Shown here piece by piece: positions 48,878 through 58,138 of a stretch of 64,000 bases of DNA. The translations under genes were made by a program, and so were the position numbers. The stretch lies in assembly GCF_044466355.1 (NCBI RefSeq), contig NZ_JBITMQ010000002.1:372001-436000 (forward strand). Direction: 5' to 3'. Origin of the DNA: Actinophytocola sp044466355. Its GTDB lineage: Bacteria; Actinomycetota; Actinomycetes; Mycobacteriales; Pseudonocardiaceae. The notes below the pieces were generated by a model. The model was not told the origin of the DNA, searched no databases, and saw nothing but the letters and a program-made list of their open reading frames with translations. Within the stretch, counting starts at the first letter, position 1. Each line of letters starts with the position of its first letter.

Positions 48878-49423
48878 ATGACCATGCGTCTCGTGCTCGT
48901 CTGCCACGGCGCCACCTCGGCGACGCGCCGTGCCGCGTTCCCCGCCGACGAACCGCTGGAGCACCCGGAGGTCGTGCTCGAGCCGCTGCGCGCCGACGTG
49001 ACCTTCCGCACCCCGGCCGTGCGGTGCCTGCAAACCGCGGTCGCACTGGGTGTGGACGCGGTGCCCGACGACGGGCTGCGGGACTGTGACCACGGTATCT
49101 GGCGGGGCCGCACGCTCGACGAGGTGACCGCGGACGATCCACTGGCCGTGCACGCGTGGCTGACCGATCCCGCCGCCGCACCCCACGGCGGCGAGTCCAC
49201 TCGGGACTTCCTCGGCCGGGTCGGCGCGTGGCTGGACGCGCTTCCCCGCGAGCACCACCGGATCGCCGCGGTGGTGACCCCGGCGATCGTGAAGGCCGCC
49301 GTGGTGCACGCGGTGCTCGGCACACCCGCGTCGTTCTGGCGCATCGACGTGCCGCCGCTGTCGCGGACGGTGCTGTCCGGCCATCCGATGTCGTGGACGC
49401 TCCGGCTGCCGGTCAGCCCGTGA
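48878..49423 (+). CDS. Histidine-phosphatase-family protein with altered RHG motif
   Basis: A protein of 181 residues. The start MRLVLVCHGATSATRRAAF matches the phosphoglycerate-mutase fold, but the catalytic RHG is CHG, so the phosphate-binding Arg is lost. The later parts FRTPAVRCLQTAVAL, GIWRGRTLDEV, PHGGESTRDFL and VVTPAIVKAAVVHAVLG are conserved, and the second His appears to be replaced. It may not be an active phosphatase. Its place next to cobalt genes recalls CobC, which removes phosphate from alpha-ribazole phosphate, yet the changed motif argues against that. ATGs at 48878 and 48884 are both possible after AGGAG. Confidence 0.7.
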   Translation: MTMRLVLVCHGATSATRRAAFPADEPLEHPEVVLEPLRADVTFRTPAVRCLQTAVALGVDAVPDDGLRDCDHGIWRGRTLDEVTADDPLAVHAWLTDPAAAPHGGESTRDFLGRVGAWLDALPREHHRIAAVVTPAIVKAAVVHAVLGTPASFWRIDVPPLSRTVLSGHPMSWTLRLPVSP

Positions 49424-51035
49424 GGAACCGGCGCAGCGGGCCAAGTCCCATCGGACCGAGCGCCAGCGCCTTGGCGTGGAAGGCCTTGCGGTCGAAGCCG
49501 GTGCCCTCGGCTCGTTCGGCCGCCGCGCGGGTCTCCCGCCAGAGACGGGCGCCGACGGCGAACGACAGGGCCTGTCCTGGCCAGCCGAGGTAGCGGTCCA
49601 CCTCGAAGCGCGCCGTGGCCGGGTCGAGCCCCGCCACGTCGACGAGGACCTGGCGGGCGACCGCCGGGGTCCACTCGCTCGCCTCGGTGACGCCGTTGTG
49701 CCTCAGGATCGGCGGCCGCAGGTGCAGGCCGAGGTCGATGACGACGCGGGCCGCGCGCCACCGCCGGTCCAGCAGCATGCCGATCCGCTCCCCCGCGTCC
49801 CGGATCAGCCCCAGCTCGTCGGCGAGCTGTTCCGCGTAGTGGGCCCAGCCCTCGGCGTACCCGTGCACGTGGCACAGCGAGCGCTGCCACGGGTGCGACG
49901 GCAGCGTCATGGTGATCGCGTGCTGCAGGTGGTGGCCCGGCAGCGACTCGTGGTGGAGCGTGCTGACCTCCCGCCACGTCGCGATCCGGTCGGCGTCCGA
50001 GGGAACGGTCCACCACACCCGGCCGGGCCGGGTGAGGCCGGGGTCGGGCGGGTTGTAGTACATGACACCGGCGTCGGCTCGCACGATGTGGCACTCGACG
50101 GTCCTGGTGCGCGCCGGGATGTCGAAGTGGGTGCCGTCGAGGGCGTCGGTGGTCTCCGCGACGCGGTCACGCAGCCAGCCGACCAGGGCGTCGGCGCCGG
50201 ACAACCGGTACCGCCGGTCCTCGTCCAGTGTGGACAGTGCGGCGGGCACGCCGTCGGCGGTGATCGTGGCCGCCTCCGCCGCGAGGGCCGTGTCCAGGTC
50301 ACGGAGCAGGGACCAGCCGTGGTCGTACAGTTCGTCCAGGTCAACGGTCGCGCCGAGGAACGCCCGTGCGGTCAGCTCGTACAGCTCACGGCCCGCGGCG
50401 TCGTCAGCCGTGGCGTGCGCGGCGAGTTCGCCGGTCAGGAACGCGGCGAACTCGGCGGTCGCCCGTGCCGCGGCCGCGGCGGCGCCCGCCAGGCGGGTCG
50501 CGAGTGGGCCTTCGCCGGGGTACCGGCGGGCGAGTGCCGGGTAGAAGTCGTCGCGGGTCGGGTCCACCCAGGACGCGCACTGGGCGGCGACCGCGCGGAT
50601 CTGGCGCAGTGGCACGACATGCCCACGCTGGGCCGAGGTGCGCAGCGTCGTCGCGTAGTCCGACAGCGCGCCCGGCACGTGCTCCAGGTTGACGGCCACG
50701 GCCGCCCAGTCGTGTTCGGTGCCGGTCGGCAGGTCGTCGAACACCTCGCGGACCTGGTGCACGGGGGTGGCGAGCGGTGCGAGGAGCCGGGTGGTGAACC
50801 CGGCCTCGTACAGGTCGGCGTCGCTCGCCGACCGTTCGGCGAGCGCGGCGCCGAGCGGGTCCGAGGTATCCACTGTGGACGCGGCGGTGGCGAGTTCGTG
50901 TCGTGCCGCGAAGGCCTCCGGGGACAGGTCGGGGATGACGACCTCGGGGGTCTCGCCGAGCGCCTGGGCCGCCTTCGGGTCGAGCCGTGCCAGTCCGGCG
51001 AGGTAGTGGTCGGCCGCTGCCACCGGGTCGGTCAT
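49413..51035 (-). CDS. DUF885 family protein, putative metallohydrolase
   Basis: A protein of 540 residues, of usual length for DUF885. The zinc-site-like motif HHESLPGHHLQHA lies near residue 365, and HGYAEGWAHYAEQL follows with the third acidic ligand region; these correspond to the HExxH-type site of related carboxypeptidases. WSLLRDLDTALAAEA and the N-terminal helices are also typical. There is no signal peptide, so it acts in the cytoplasm. The 3' end overlaps the phosphatase-like gene by 11 bp. The start overlaps the stop of the LLM gene. Confidence 0.8.
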   Translation of the reverse strand: MTDPVAAADHYLAGLARLDPKAAQALGETPEVVIPDLSPEAFAARHELATAASTVDTSDPLGAALAERSASDADLYEAGFTTRLLAPLATPVHQVREVFDDLPTGTEHDWAAVAVNLEHVPGALSDYATTLRTSAQRGHVVPLRQIRAVAAQCASWVDPTRDDFYPALARRYPGEGPLATRLAGAAAAAARATAEFAAFLTGELAAHATADDAAGRELYELTARAFLGATVDLDELYDHGWSLLRDLDTALAAEAATITADGVPAALSTLDEDRRYRLSGADALVGWLRDRVAETTDALDGTHFDIPARTRTVECHIVRADAGVMYYNPPDPGLTRPGRVWWTVPSDADRIATWREVSTLHHESLPGHHLQHAITMTLPSHPWQRSLCHVHGYAEGWAHYAEQLADELGLIRDAGERIGMLLDRRWRAARVVIDLGLHLRPPILRHNGVTEASEWTPAVARQVLVDVAGLDPATARFEVDRYLGWPGQALSFAVGARLWRETRAAAERAEGTGFDRKAFHAKALALGPMGLGPLRRFLTG

Positions 51036-52000
51036 CCCGCGTCCCGCAGCCTGGGCAGTACGGCGCGGCCGAGCAGGTCGACGCCGTGCCGGTCGGTGGT
51101 GCCGTGCGGGGTGCCGAACTCGACCCGGCTCGCGCCCGCCTCGAAGAGCGCGTGCGCGTGGTCTGCCACGTCGTCCGGGGTGCCCGCGAAACAGAACCGG
51201 TCGAGCAGGTCGTCGGGGATGAGCCTGCCCGCCTCGTCGTGTGCGCCGGCGGCGACGAGCGCACCGAGGCGCGCCGCAAGTTCCGGGTCGACGGTCACTG
51301 TCCGGTCCAGCGCGACGACCACGTCCACGTACATGGCGACCTCCGCGCGGGCCCGTGCCCTGGCGACGGTACGGTCCTCGTCCACGACGGTCACGGCACC
51401 GGCCACCACACCGACGTCCGCGTCACCGAGCCAGGACCGCATCAACGCCACCATGTCGGGGTTGGCGCAGCCGCCGAGCTTCACCTCGTCCGCGCACCCG
51501 GCGGCCACCCGCGCGCCACGCGGACCCCACGTGCCGAGGAGCACGTCCACCCGTTCGCGGTGGACCGGGTACCGCGCGAGCCCGGGCGGGACGCGGAACA
51601 CCTCACCCTCGTACGCCTCGCCACGCAGCACCGCCGCGACGACGTCCACCGCCTCCCGCAGTGTCCGCAGTGGACGGTCCGCGGCGACGCCGACCCCGTC
51701 GAGCCACGAACCCCGCGCGAGCCCGAGGTAGGCCCGGCCGCGAGACACCGCGTCGAGCGCCGCGACCTGCCCGGCGATCTCGACGGGGTGGGTCAGGTAC
51801 GGGTTGAGGCACGCGGCGCCGAGCCGGACCCTGCTGGTGTGCGTGGCCATCACGATCAGCGGGAAAAGCGACGGCTGGTAGCCGAGGTCGTTGAACACCG
51901 ACACCCCGTCGAAGCCGAACGACTCGGCCGCGACGGCGAGCGCCGCGTAGTCGGCCTCGGTCTTGTCGGTCTGGAACGCCAGCGTGACCGCACGCGTCAC
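51032..52000 (-). CDS. LLM class F420-dependent oxidoreductase
   Basis: A protein of 322 residues with the luciferase-like TIM barrel. SFGFDGVSVFNDLGYQPSLFPL, RVRLGAACLNPYLTHPVEIAGQVAALD, and GRAYLGLARGSWLD are standard; the last places the residues around the cofactor. The DUF885 gene follows with a four-base overlap and the TIGR04076 gene precedes it, so the four genes from 53555 down form one operon. The substrate is unknown. Confidence 0.85.
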   Translation of the reverse strand: MTRAVTLAFQTDKTEADYAALAVAAESFGFDGVSVFNDLGYQPSLFPLIVMATHTSRVRLGAACLNPYLTHPVEIAGQVAALDAVSRGRAYLGLARGSWLDGVGVAADRPLRTLREAVDVVAAVLRGEAYEGEVFRVPPGLARYPVHRERVDVLLGTWGPRGARVAAGCADEVKLGGCANPDMVALMRSWLGDADVGVVAGAVTVVDEDRTVARARARAEVAMYVDVVVALDRTVTVDPELAARLGALVAAGAHDEAGRLIPDDLLDRFCFAGTPDDVADHAHALFEAGASRVEFGTPHGTTDRHGVDLLGRAVLPRLRDAG

Positions 52001-52302
52001 GTCAGGTCCTGTGTGGACATCCGAGACACGCCGGTGCGCTCGATGCGCATGACCATCCGCTCCTCCGGGTCGGGACAGGCGACCTCGCTGTCGGCCGCCA
52101 TCCAGTCACCGGCGGCGAGCGCGCGCTGCTTGGCGGGCAGCAGGGGCAGCACCGCGGCCATGGCGTACAGGCAGAAGTGCCGTCCCTCGGGGATCGTCAC
52201 CCGGCTCGACTCGCGCACCTCGAAGAAGTCGCCCGGCCGCAGCCCGCACACCGACCGACCCTCGATGCGATCGACCACGACCCGCAGGTCGTACAGCTCC
52301 AT
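51997..52302 (-). CDS. TIGR04076 family protein
   Basis: A protein of 101 residues. It reads as the family: LRVVVDRIEGRSVCGLRPGDFFEV, then FCLYAMAAVLPLLPAKQR and DPEERMVMRIER. The three segments are the conserved core; one Cys in each of SVCGL, HFCLY and ACPDP may bind metal. The biochemical role is not known. It overlaps the LLM gene by four bases and follows the amidohydrolase by 8 nt. Confidence 0.75.
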   Translation of the reverse strand: MELYDLRVVVDRIEGRSVCGLRPGDFFEVRESSRVTIPEGRHFCLYAMAAVLPLLPAKQRALAAGDWMAADSEVACPDPEERMVMRIERTGVSRMSTQDLT

Positions 52303-52310
52303 CTCCCCGC

Positions 52311-53555
52311 TCACCGGCCCACCGTCCTGCCGAGATCGTCCCGGTACACCACACCGTCCTTCATCACGAACCGCAGCGTCCGCAACGCGGCGATGTCCCT
52401 GGTCGGGTCGTCGCGCACGGCGATCAGGTCGGCCCGTCTGCCCGGCTCGACCGTCCCGGTGCGACCGTCCACACCGAGCCACCGCGCGGGCCGGACGGTC
52501 GCCGACCGCAACGCGTCCAGCACCGGCATCCCAGCGTCGACCATGAACTCCAGCTCCCGCACGGTGGCCGTGGTGTCGTCGAACGGAGCGTGCGGCGGCA
52601 TGTCACTGCCCATCGCGATGTCCACGCCGTGGGCGAGCGCGTGCCGGAGGCTGTCCCAGTGGGCCGGTCCGGCACTCAGCGCCCGGTCGATCATCCACGT
52701 GGGGACGCCGTTGGCGACGAAGAACTCCTCGCAGCGGCTGACCACGATGGTCGGCACGTACCAGACCCGCCGCGCCGCCATCAGTTTCACGACGTCCTCG
52801 GTGAGCTGGTAGCCGTGCTCCACGCAGTCGAGCCCCAGCTCGACCGCCCGCGCGACGACGTCGGCGGGCCCGGCATGGGCGGTGACCTTGCGGCCCCAGT
52901 CGTGCGCGACACGGAGGACGGCGGCCATCTCGTCGTCGTCGAGCTGTGGGGTGTCGAGGTGCTCGTGCTCGCCCGCGATGCCGCCGGACACGCACACCTT
53001 GATCAGGTCCGCGCCTGCCCGCAGCTGCTGTCGCGTGGCGCGGCGGAAGCCGTCCGCGCCGTCAGCCTCCAGGCCGTCCGCGTCCCACCCGTGCCCACCG
53101 GTGCAACACAGAGCGTGCCCGGCGGTGAAGATCCGCGGTCCGTCGACGGCACCGGCGTCGACCGCCTTGCGCAACGCGAAGTCGGTGTAGCCCCGCTCCC
53201 CGACGAGACGCACGGTGGTGACGCCCGCGTGGAGGGTGCGGCGCGCGGAGTCGGCCATCAGCAGGACCAGCTCGGCGGGGTTGGCGCGGTGGACGGTGTC
53301 GGCGAGCGTGCCGGGCAGGGCGAGTCCGAAATGGACGTGCATGTTCACGAGGCCCGCCATGACGTGGTCCCCGTCGAGGTCGACGACGCGTGCGTCCCCC
53401 GGCGCCTCGGCGAGCACGTCGTCGGCGCCGCCGACCGCGCGGATCGTCCCGTCGGCGCCGACCCAGATCCCGGCGTCCGACCGGACATCGTCCCGAACAC
53501 CGTCGAACACGGCACAGCCGACGAGAACCAGATCCCTCCGGACGGTCACAGGCAC
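52311..53555 (-). CDS. Amidohydrolase family protein (imidazolonepropionase-like)
   Basis: A protein of 414 residues. The metal motif NMHVHFGLA is near residue 71, a Lys for metal bridging is in LIKVCVSGG, HAG and CVEHGYQL give the two later His, and GSDMPP has the catalytic Asp. WLGVDGRTGTVEPGRRADLIAV closes the small beta domain. Such enzymes hydrolyse amide or lactam bonds; prolidase-like members are common. It heads the operon 53555-49413. Confidence 0.85.
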   Translation of the reverse strand: MPVTVRRDLVLVGCAVFDGVRDDVRSDAGIWVGADGTIRAVGGADDVLAEAPGDARVVDLDGDHVMAGLVNMHVHFGLALPGTLADTVHRANPAELVLLMADSARRTLHAGVTTVRLVGERGYTDFALRKAVDAGAVDGPRIFTAGHALCCTGGHGWDADGLEADGADGFRRATRQQLRAGADLIKVCVSGGIAGEHEHLDTPQLDDDEMAAVLRVAHDWGRKVTAHAGPADVVARAVELGLDCVEHGYQLTEDVVKLMAARRVWYVPTIVVSRCEEFFVANGVPTWMIDRALSAGPAHWDSLRHALAHGVDIAMGSDMPPHAPFDDTTATVRELEFMVDAGMPVLDALRSATVRPARWLGVDGRTGTVEPGRRADLIAVRDDPTRDIAALRTLRFVMKDGVVYRDDLGRTVGR

Positions 53556-53590
53556 CCCTCTCGATCGGGTGCCATCCTAGTGCGGAGGCG

Positions 53591-54418
53591 CTACAGGTAC
53601 CTCCGCTCACGAGGACTGTTGCCGATGTCCCGGTACAGCGCGAAGTCCGCGGCCACCATGCCGTGCCCATCACACAGCAGGCACGGCCCGGGCGCCCATC
53701 CGCTGACGTCGAACCCGGCGCTCGCCAACCGCGCGATGTCGCCCCACCGGACGAACCCGGACCCCGCGCACCGGGGACAGTCGATCTCGCTGGGCCCGAT
53801 CCCGATCAGCTGGTCGACCGTCCGGGGAAGCCCCGGCGTCACGGCGGTCCCGAGCATGAGGAAGTCCAGGTAGTAGGGTCCCGGCCACCCGATGTCGAGC
53901 GGCCGGTCCTCCACGACGGACCACACGCCGTCCAGGTCGTCGAACGTGACGGTCTGAACTCCGGACAGGTCCTCCCGGCTCGGGAACCCGTACGCCTGTA
54001 TCCCCGCGCGGAGCAGGTCCGGCTCACGCTGGTCGACGACGAGCACACAGACGAAGTAGTCCCCGGGCGGCACGTCGATCTCGTAACCGGCGTCGATCGC
54101 GGCGTCGAAGAGCAGCACGTCCTCGCTGTCGAGGCCGGCGACCAGGACGAGGGGCACCTCCCAGCCGGTCTGCACCCCCGACAGCTCCTCGGAGATGTAG
54201 AAGTCGCCGAAGACCCGCACGCTTCGCCGCACGTCACCGTGGAACAGACCCGGGCCGACGACCGGGTGGTCGTCGTGCCACTGGGTGTGGCTGACGAGAC
54301 CCTGGCCGGTGAGGACCGTCGTGTCGGTGCTGCGTTCCCGCCAGAAGTGGTCGATCGCGCGCTTGCCGAGGTGGCCGAGCAACTGCCCGGCGAGCGGGAA
54401 CAGCAGGCTCTCGATCAT
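53591..54418 (-). CDS. Hypothetical protein with a DnaJ-type zinc finger
   Basis: A protein of 275 residues that I cannot place in a family. Residues 1-20 form an amphipathic or membrane-touching helix (ESLLFPLAGQLLGHLG). The middle (40-200) is a beta-rich region with two similar units (VLLFDAAIDAGYEIDVPPGDYFVCVLV and the preceding EVPLVLVAGL). Near the C terminus CPRCAGSG and CLLCDGHG form a pair of CxxCxGxG units, as in the zinc finger of DnaJ. The gene stands alone, with no clear promoter partner. Confidence 0.6.
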   Translation of the reverse strand: MIESLLFPLAGQLLGHLGKRAIDHFWRERSTDTTVLTGQGLVSHTQWHDDHPVVGPGLFHGDVRRSVRVFGDFYISEELSGVQTGWEVPLVLVAGLDSEDVLLFDAAIDAGYEIDVPPGDYFVCVLVVDQREPDLLRAGIQAYGFPSREDLSGVQTVTFDDLDGVWSVVEDRPLDIGWPGPYYLDFLMLGTAVTPGLPRTVDQLIGIGPSEIDCPRCAGSGFVRWGDIARLASAGFDVSGWAPGPCLLCDGHGMVAADFALYRDIGNSPRERRYL

Positions 54419-54555
54419 GGCGCACTCCCACGTGGCCGGACGGTCGCACTCGAACGTACGACGCGCAGGCCACGAGGGGAATGCCCTTCAGGGCAGACCA
54501 AGGAGCACCGACCAGGCGTGTCCGCCGAGTGCCCTGGCGACCCCCGCCGGGAGGT

Positions 54556-55389
54556 TCAGCCCCACCAGCGGCGCGCCGCCGCCACCGTCGCCCCGGCCTG
54601 GGCGTACCCGGCGTGCGCGGCCGGGGTGCGGACCGCCGGGTCGAGCGGGTCGCCCGCGAAGATCGCCGCGGTCCGCTCGTCCGGTGTGACCACCTCGACG
54701 TGCGCGCCACGTCCGGTCAGCTCGGCCACCTGCGTCGTGGTCTGGGGGTCGGCGACCGGTGCGACGACGAGCACCCGGTCGTACCCGGCTGCCAGGTCGA
54801 CGTTGTTGAGCGACCGGACGCCGCCGTCGACGTACCGGGTGCCGCCGATCGTCACCGGCGGCCACACCCCCGGCACGGCGCAGCTGGCGGCGACGGCGTC
54901 CACCAGGTCCACATCGGACCCGCGGTCGAACACCGCCGTCTCCCCCGTGAGCGCCTCGACCGCGACCACCAGGAGCGGGCGCGCTGGCCAGTCGTGCACC
55001 GGGAGCCGGGCGGCGATCACGGCCCGCCGCTCGGCCTCGGGCACGGTGTCGGCGGCGAGCGCGAACCTGCCCCGCGCCCGCCGCTCCTCGGCCGGGTCGG
55101 CGGGCTCCTCGGTCGCGCTCGTCAGCTCCTCCCACAGCGCCAGGTGGGAGCGGCCGGACGGGGCCAGTTCCCGGTTCTGGCGGGCGGGGTCGACCTGCCT
55201 GGCCATGATGTCGGGCAGGTCGATCCCGGTGGCGAGCTGGGTGGCCACGACGGAGCCCGCCGACGTGCCGAGCAGGAGGTCCGCGCCCGCCACGTCGACC
55301 CCGGCCGCCGCGAGCCCGGCGAGCAGCCCCGCCTCCCACGCGATACCGGCGAGCCCGCCACCGCCGAGGACCAGCGCACGCGTCGTCAT
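54556..55389 (-). CDS. Patatin-like phospholipase
   Basis: A protein of 277 residues. The oxyanion loop LVLGGGGLAGIAWE is at residues 6-19, the nucleophile Ser is in LLLGTSAGSV, and the catalytic Asp is in YVDGGVRSLNN. All three elements of the Ser-Asp dyad enzyme are intact. It has no signal peptide, so it acts on lipids or acyl esters inside the cell or at the inner membrane face. The 137-bp gap downstream has only a short TGCCCT/AGGGCA palindrome near 54482-54495. Confidence 0.85.
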   Translation of the reverse strand: MTTRALVLGGGGLAGIAWEAGLLAGLAAAGVDVAGADLLLGTSAGSVVATQLATGIDLPDIMARQVDPARQNRELAPSGRSHLALWEELTSATEEPADPAEERRARGRFALAADTVPEAERRAVIAARLPVHDWPARPLLVVAVEALTGETAVFDRGSDVDLVDAVAASCAVPGVWPPVTIGGTRYVDGGVRSLNNVDLAAGYDRVLVVAPVADPQTTTQVAELTGRGAHVEVVTPDERTAAIFAGDPLDPAVRTPAAHAGYAQAGATVAAARRWWG

Positions 55390-55413
55390 GCCCGGATCAT
55401 GTCACGCGCACGG

Positions 55414-56499
55414 TCAGTCGGCGTGCGCCCAGGCCTTCGTGAGCCGCACCTTGCCGCCGGTGTGGAGCAGCGAACCCGAGTAGAGCCTGCTGGCCAGCAG
55501 GACGATCAGGACCACCGAGCCCGCCAGCAGGCCGAGCGACGCGATCGGTTCCCACACCATCGCCTCGTCCGCGAACAGCCGGACCGGCATCGCGATCGCG
55601 GCGGAGAAGGGCACATAGGACAGCACGGTCATCACGGTCGCGTTGTCGGAGAAGAACATCACCGCGAAGTACGGCCCCATGACGAGCATCATGACGACGC
55701 CCATGGTGGACCCGAGGTCCTCCTGCCTGCTCACCAGCGACCCGGTGACCGCCCACATCGCGGCCAGCAGCACGAAACCCAGGCACAGGAACGGCACGAA
55801 CCACCCCAGCGCGGGGGCCATGACCGCCAGCAGCTCGCTCTGACCGCCGATGCTCAACGCGATCGGCGCGGCCACGGCGATCACCACGACCTGCCCGAGC
55901 GTCAGCAGCGCGTGCCCGATGATCTTGCCGGCGAGCAGTGCGCGGACCGGGATCGTCGCGACCAGGATCTCCACGATCCGGGTCTGCTTCTCGGTGACCG
56001 TGCTCTGCGCGATCGCGGCGCCGCCGACCCCGAACAGGAGGAACAGCAGCGAGAACACCATGATAACGACCTGCCGCTCGCCCTGTCCGACAGCGGCGGG
56101 GTCGAGCAGGTCGACCGGCGGCGCGGTGGCCAGCTGCTCGACGACGTCCTCCGGCGCGTCGTCCAGCCCGATCACGCGCACGCCACCGGCTGCGTCGCCG
56201 GTGGTGTCCGGCACGACCGCCGCGTCGACCTCCTCGGTGCGCACCAGCTCCTCGGCGGCGGCGACGTCACCGACCTCCCGGACCTCCAGGTCCGTGTCGG
56301 CGAGCGCCCGCACCACGTCCGGCCCGACCGCTGCGACCTTGTCGGGGCTGCCGCCGAACACCGAGGGCAGGATGGCGAACGCGAAGATCCCGGCCACGGT
56401 GACGACGAGACCGATCCAGAACCCCTTCGTGGTCAGGAAGGCCTTGATCTCCCGTTCGGCGACCAGCCGGGTCGCCGACGAGAACGAGGTGGCAGCCAT
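55414..56499 (-). CDS. ABC-2 type exporter permease (NatB-like)
   Basis: A protein of 361 residues. One membrane helix near residue 30 is followed by an outside domain of about 110 residues, and then by five helices from VVIMVFSLLFLLFGVGGAAI onward. The segment STVTEKQTRIVEILVATIPVRALLAGKIIG is the signature of the NatB/ABC-2 family. It pairs with the ATPase encoded immediately before it, whose stop abuts this ATG. Confidence 0.85.
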   Translation of the reverse strand: MAATSFSSATRLVAEREIKAFLTTKGFWIGLVVTVAGIFAFAILPSVFGGSPDKVAAVGPDVVRALADTDLEVREVGDVAAAEELVRTEEVDAAVVPDTTGDAAGGVRVIGLDDAPEDVVEQLATAPPVDLLDPAAVGQGERQVVIMVFSLLFLLFGVGGAAIAQSTVTEKQTRIVEILVATIPVRALLAGKIIGHALLTLGQVVVIAVAAPIALSIGGQSELLAVMAPALGWFVPFLCLGFVLLAAMWAVTGSLVSRQEDLGSTMGVVMMLVMGPYFAVMFFSDNATVMTVLSYVPFSAAIAMPVRLFADEAMVWEPIASLGLLAGSVVLIVLLASRLYSGSLLHTGGKVRLTKAWAHAD

Positions 56500-57402
56500 T
56501 CAGATGACCTCCTTGAAGATCTCGTCGAGCGACGGCACGACCGGTGTGAAGCTGCGGACCTCGCCGCGGCGCAGCGCGTCGGCGAGCACCTGCTGGTCGA
56601 CCCGGCCGCCGTTGGTGCCCGCGTTGGTTTCCGCGAGGTCGAACACGGCACGCGGCCCGTCCAGGTCGACGATCCGGACGCCGGGGTGGTCCCGCAGCCA
56701 GCCCGCGTCGGCGTCGACGACCAGCTCGAAACGCGAACCCCCGTGCCGGGCCCGCAGCTCCTCGCGCGCGCCCGCGGCGGCGATCGTGCCGCCGGAGAGG
56801 ATCACCAGGTCGTCGCAGAGGCGTTCCACGACGGCGAGCTGGTGGGAGGAGAACAGCACCGGCACCCCGGCCGCGGCGCGCTCACGCAGCACGGCCAGCA
56901 CGGTGTCGACGGCGATCGGGTCCAGGCCCGAGAACGGCTCGTCGAGGATCAGTGCCTCCGGCTCGTGCACCAGGGCGGCGGCCACCTGCACGCGCTGCTG
57001 GTTGCCGAGCGAGAGCGCCTCGAGCTTGTCGCCCGCCCGGTCGGCCAGCTCCAGTTGGTCGAGCAGGCGGGCCGTGTTCGCGGCGGCCTGCTCGGTGGTC
57101 AGGCCGTGCAGCCGGCCGAACCACTCGATCTGCTCGGCCACCTTCATCTTCGGGTACAGCCCGCGTTCCTCGGGCATGTACCCGAACCGCTGGCGCACCG
57201 ACTGCGTCACCGGCTCGCCACGCCACGTCACCGATCCGCCCTGTGGGGCGAGCACCCCGAGGATGATCCGCATCGTCGTGGTCTTCCCGGACCCGTTCGC
57301 CCCCAGGAACCCGGTCATGCGGCCGGGCCGGACGTCGAACGACACGCCGTCGAGCACGCGGTGGTCGCCGAAGCTCCGGCTGATGGTCGTCACCTTCAAC
57401 AT
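56500..57402 (-). CDS. ABC transporter ATP-binding protein (NatA-like)
   Basis: A protein of 300 residues. Walker A is GANGSGKT, the signature is LSLGNQQRVQ (a known variant of LSGGQ), Walker B is LILDEPFSGLDP and the H-loop is FSSHQL. The last 90 residues form the DUF4162 domain often found in exporters. The gene is leaderless, with TACCGT 7 nt before the ATG. It forms an operon with the permease and follows a two-component system on the same strand, a layout often seen for antibiotic or sodium exporters. Confidence 0.88.
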   Translation of the reverse strand: MLKVTTISRSFGDHRVLDGVSFDVRPGRMTGFLGANGSGKTTTMRIILGVLAPQGGSVTWRGEPVTQSVRQRFGYMPEERGLYPKMKVAEQIEWFGRLHGLTTEQAAANTARLLDQLELADRAGDKLEALSLGNQQRVQVAAALVHEPEALILDEPFSGLDPIAVDTVLAVLRERAAAGVPVLFSSHQLAVVERLCDDLVILSGGTIAAAGAREELRARHGGSRFELVVDADAGWLRDHPGVRIVDLDGPRAVFDLAETNAGTNGGRVDQQVLADALRRGEVRSFTPVVPSLDEIFKEVI

Positions 57403-57409
57403 GACGGGA

Positions 57410-57415
57410 ACGGTA
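57410..57415 (-). promoter_or_regulatory. -10 box of a leaderless promoter for the ABC exporter operon
   Basis: TACCGT on the minus strand ends 7 nt before the ATG at 57402. The 73-bp gap to the response regulator gene thus contains a separate promoter, so the exporter could respond to the regulator directly. Confidence 0.4.
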
Positions 57416-57475
57416 GGGAACGACCGCCCGCGTGCGCGTCCGGCGCGAGACCGACGGGGAGGTCCCCCGCGCGAT

Positions 57476-58138
57476 CTACCCGAGTGGCTCCGCGCCGCCC
57501 GGCGCGACGATTCCCCGCTCGTACGCGAACACCACGGCGTGCGTCCGGTCCCGCAACCCGAGCTTCGTCAGCACCCGCGACACGTGCGTCTTCACGGTCG
57601 CCTCGCCGAGGTACAGCTCGGCGGCGATCTCCGCGTTGCTGGCCCCGCGCGCGAGCTGCACCAGCACCTCGAACTCCCGGTCGGTCAGCTCCGGCGGTCG
57701 GTGCGCAGGCGCCGCGGGCGCGCCCGCGGAGAACCGGGCGATGACCCGCCGGGTGACCTCGGGCGACAGCAACGCGTCCCCGCGGGCGACCACCCGGACC
57801 GCGTCCACGAGGTCCTCCGGCGACGCGTTCTTCAGCAGGAACCCGCTCGCGCCCGACCGCAACGCCTCGAACAGGTAGTCCTCGCGGTCGAAGGTCGTGA
57901 GGATGACGACCTTCGTGTCCACCGCGGCCAGGATCCGGCGGGTGGCCTCCAGGCCGTCGATCCCCGGCATCTGCACGTCCATCAGCACCACGTCCGGCCG
58001 CAGCCGGGTGGCGAGGTCGACGGCGGCGAGCCCGTCCCCGGCCTCGCCCGCGACCTCGACGTCGTCCTCCATCCCGAGGATGACCCGGAAGCCCGCGCGG
58101 ACGAGGTCCTGGTCGTCGGCGAGCAGCACCCGCAACAT
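57476..58138 (-). CDS. Response regulator, NarL/FixJ family
   Basis: A protein of 220 residues. The receiver has the pair DD8-9, the phosphoacceptor Asp54 in VVLMDVQMPG, Thr in LTTFD and Lys in LLKNAS. The C-terminal HTH is LTDREFEVLVQLARGASNAEIAAEL with VKTHVSRVLTKLGL. I chose the ATG at 58138 because it overlaps the kinase stop by ATGA; a GTG lies one codon earlier. Confidence 0.9.
   Translation of the reverse strand: MLRVLLADDQDLVRAGFRVILGMEDDVEVAGEAGDGLAAVDLATRLRPDVVLMDVQMPGIDGLEATRRILAAVDTKVVILTTFDREDYLFEALRSGASGFLLKNASPEDLVDAVRVVARGDALLSPEVTRRVIARFSAGAPAAPAHRPPELTDREFEVLVQLARGASNAEIAAELYLGEATVKTHVSRVLTKLGLRDRTHAVVFAYERGIVAPGGAEPLG

Noticed and set aside
54482..54495. TGCCCT-TC-AGGGCA palindrome after the patatin gene
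   Set aside because: The stem is short and the loop too small for a good terminator. It resembles the ends of the 301-bp repeat, but only six to nine bases match.
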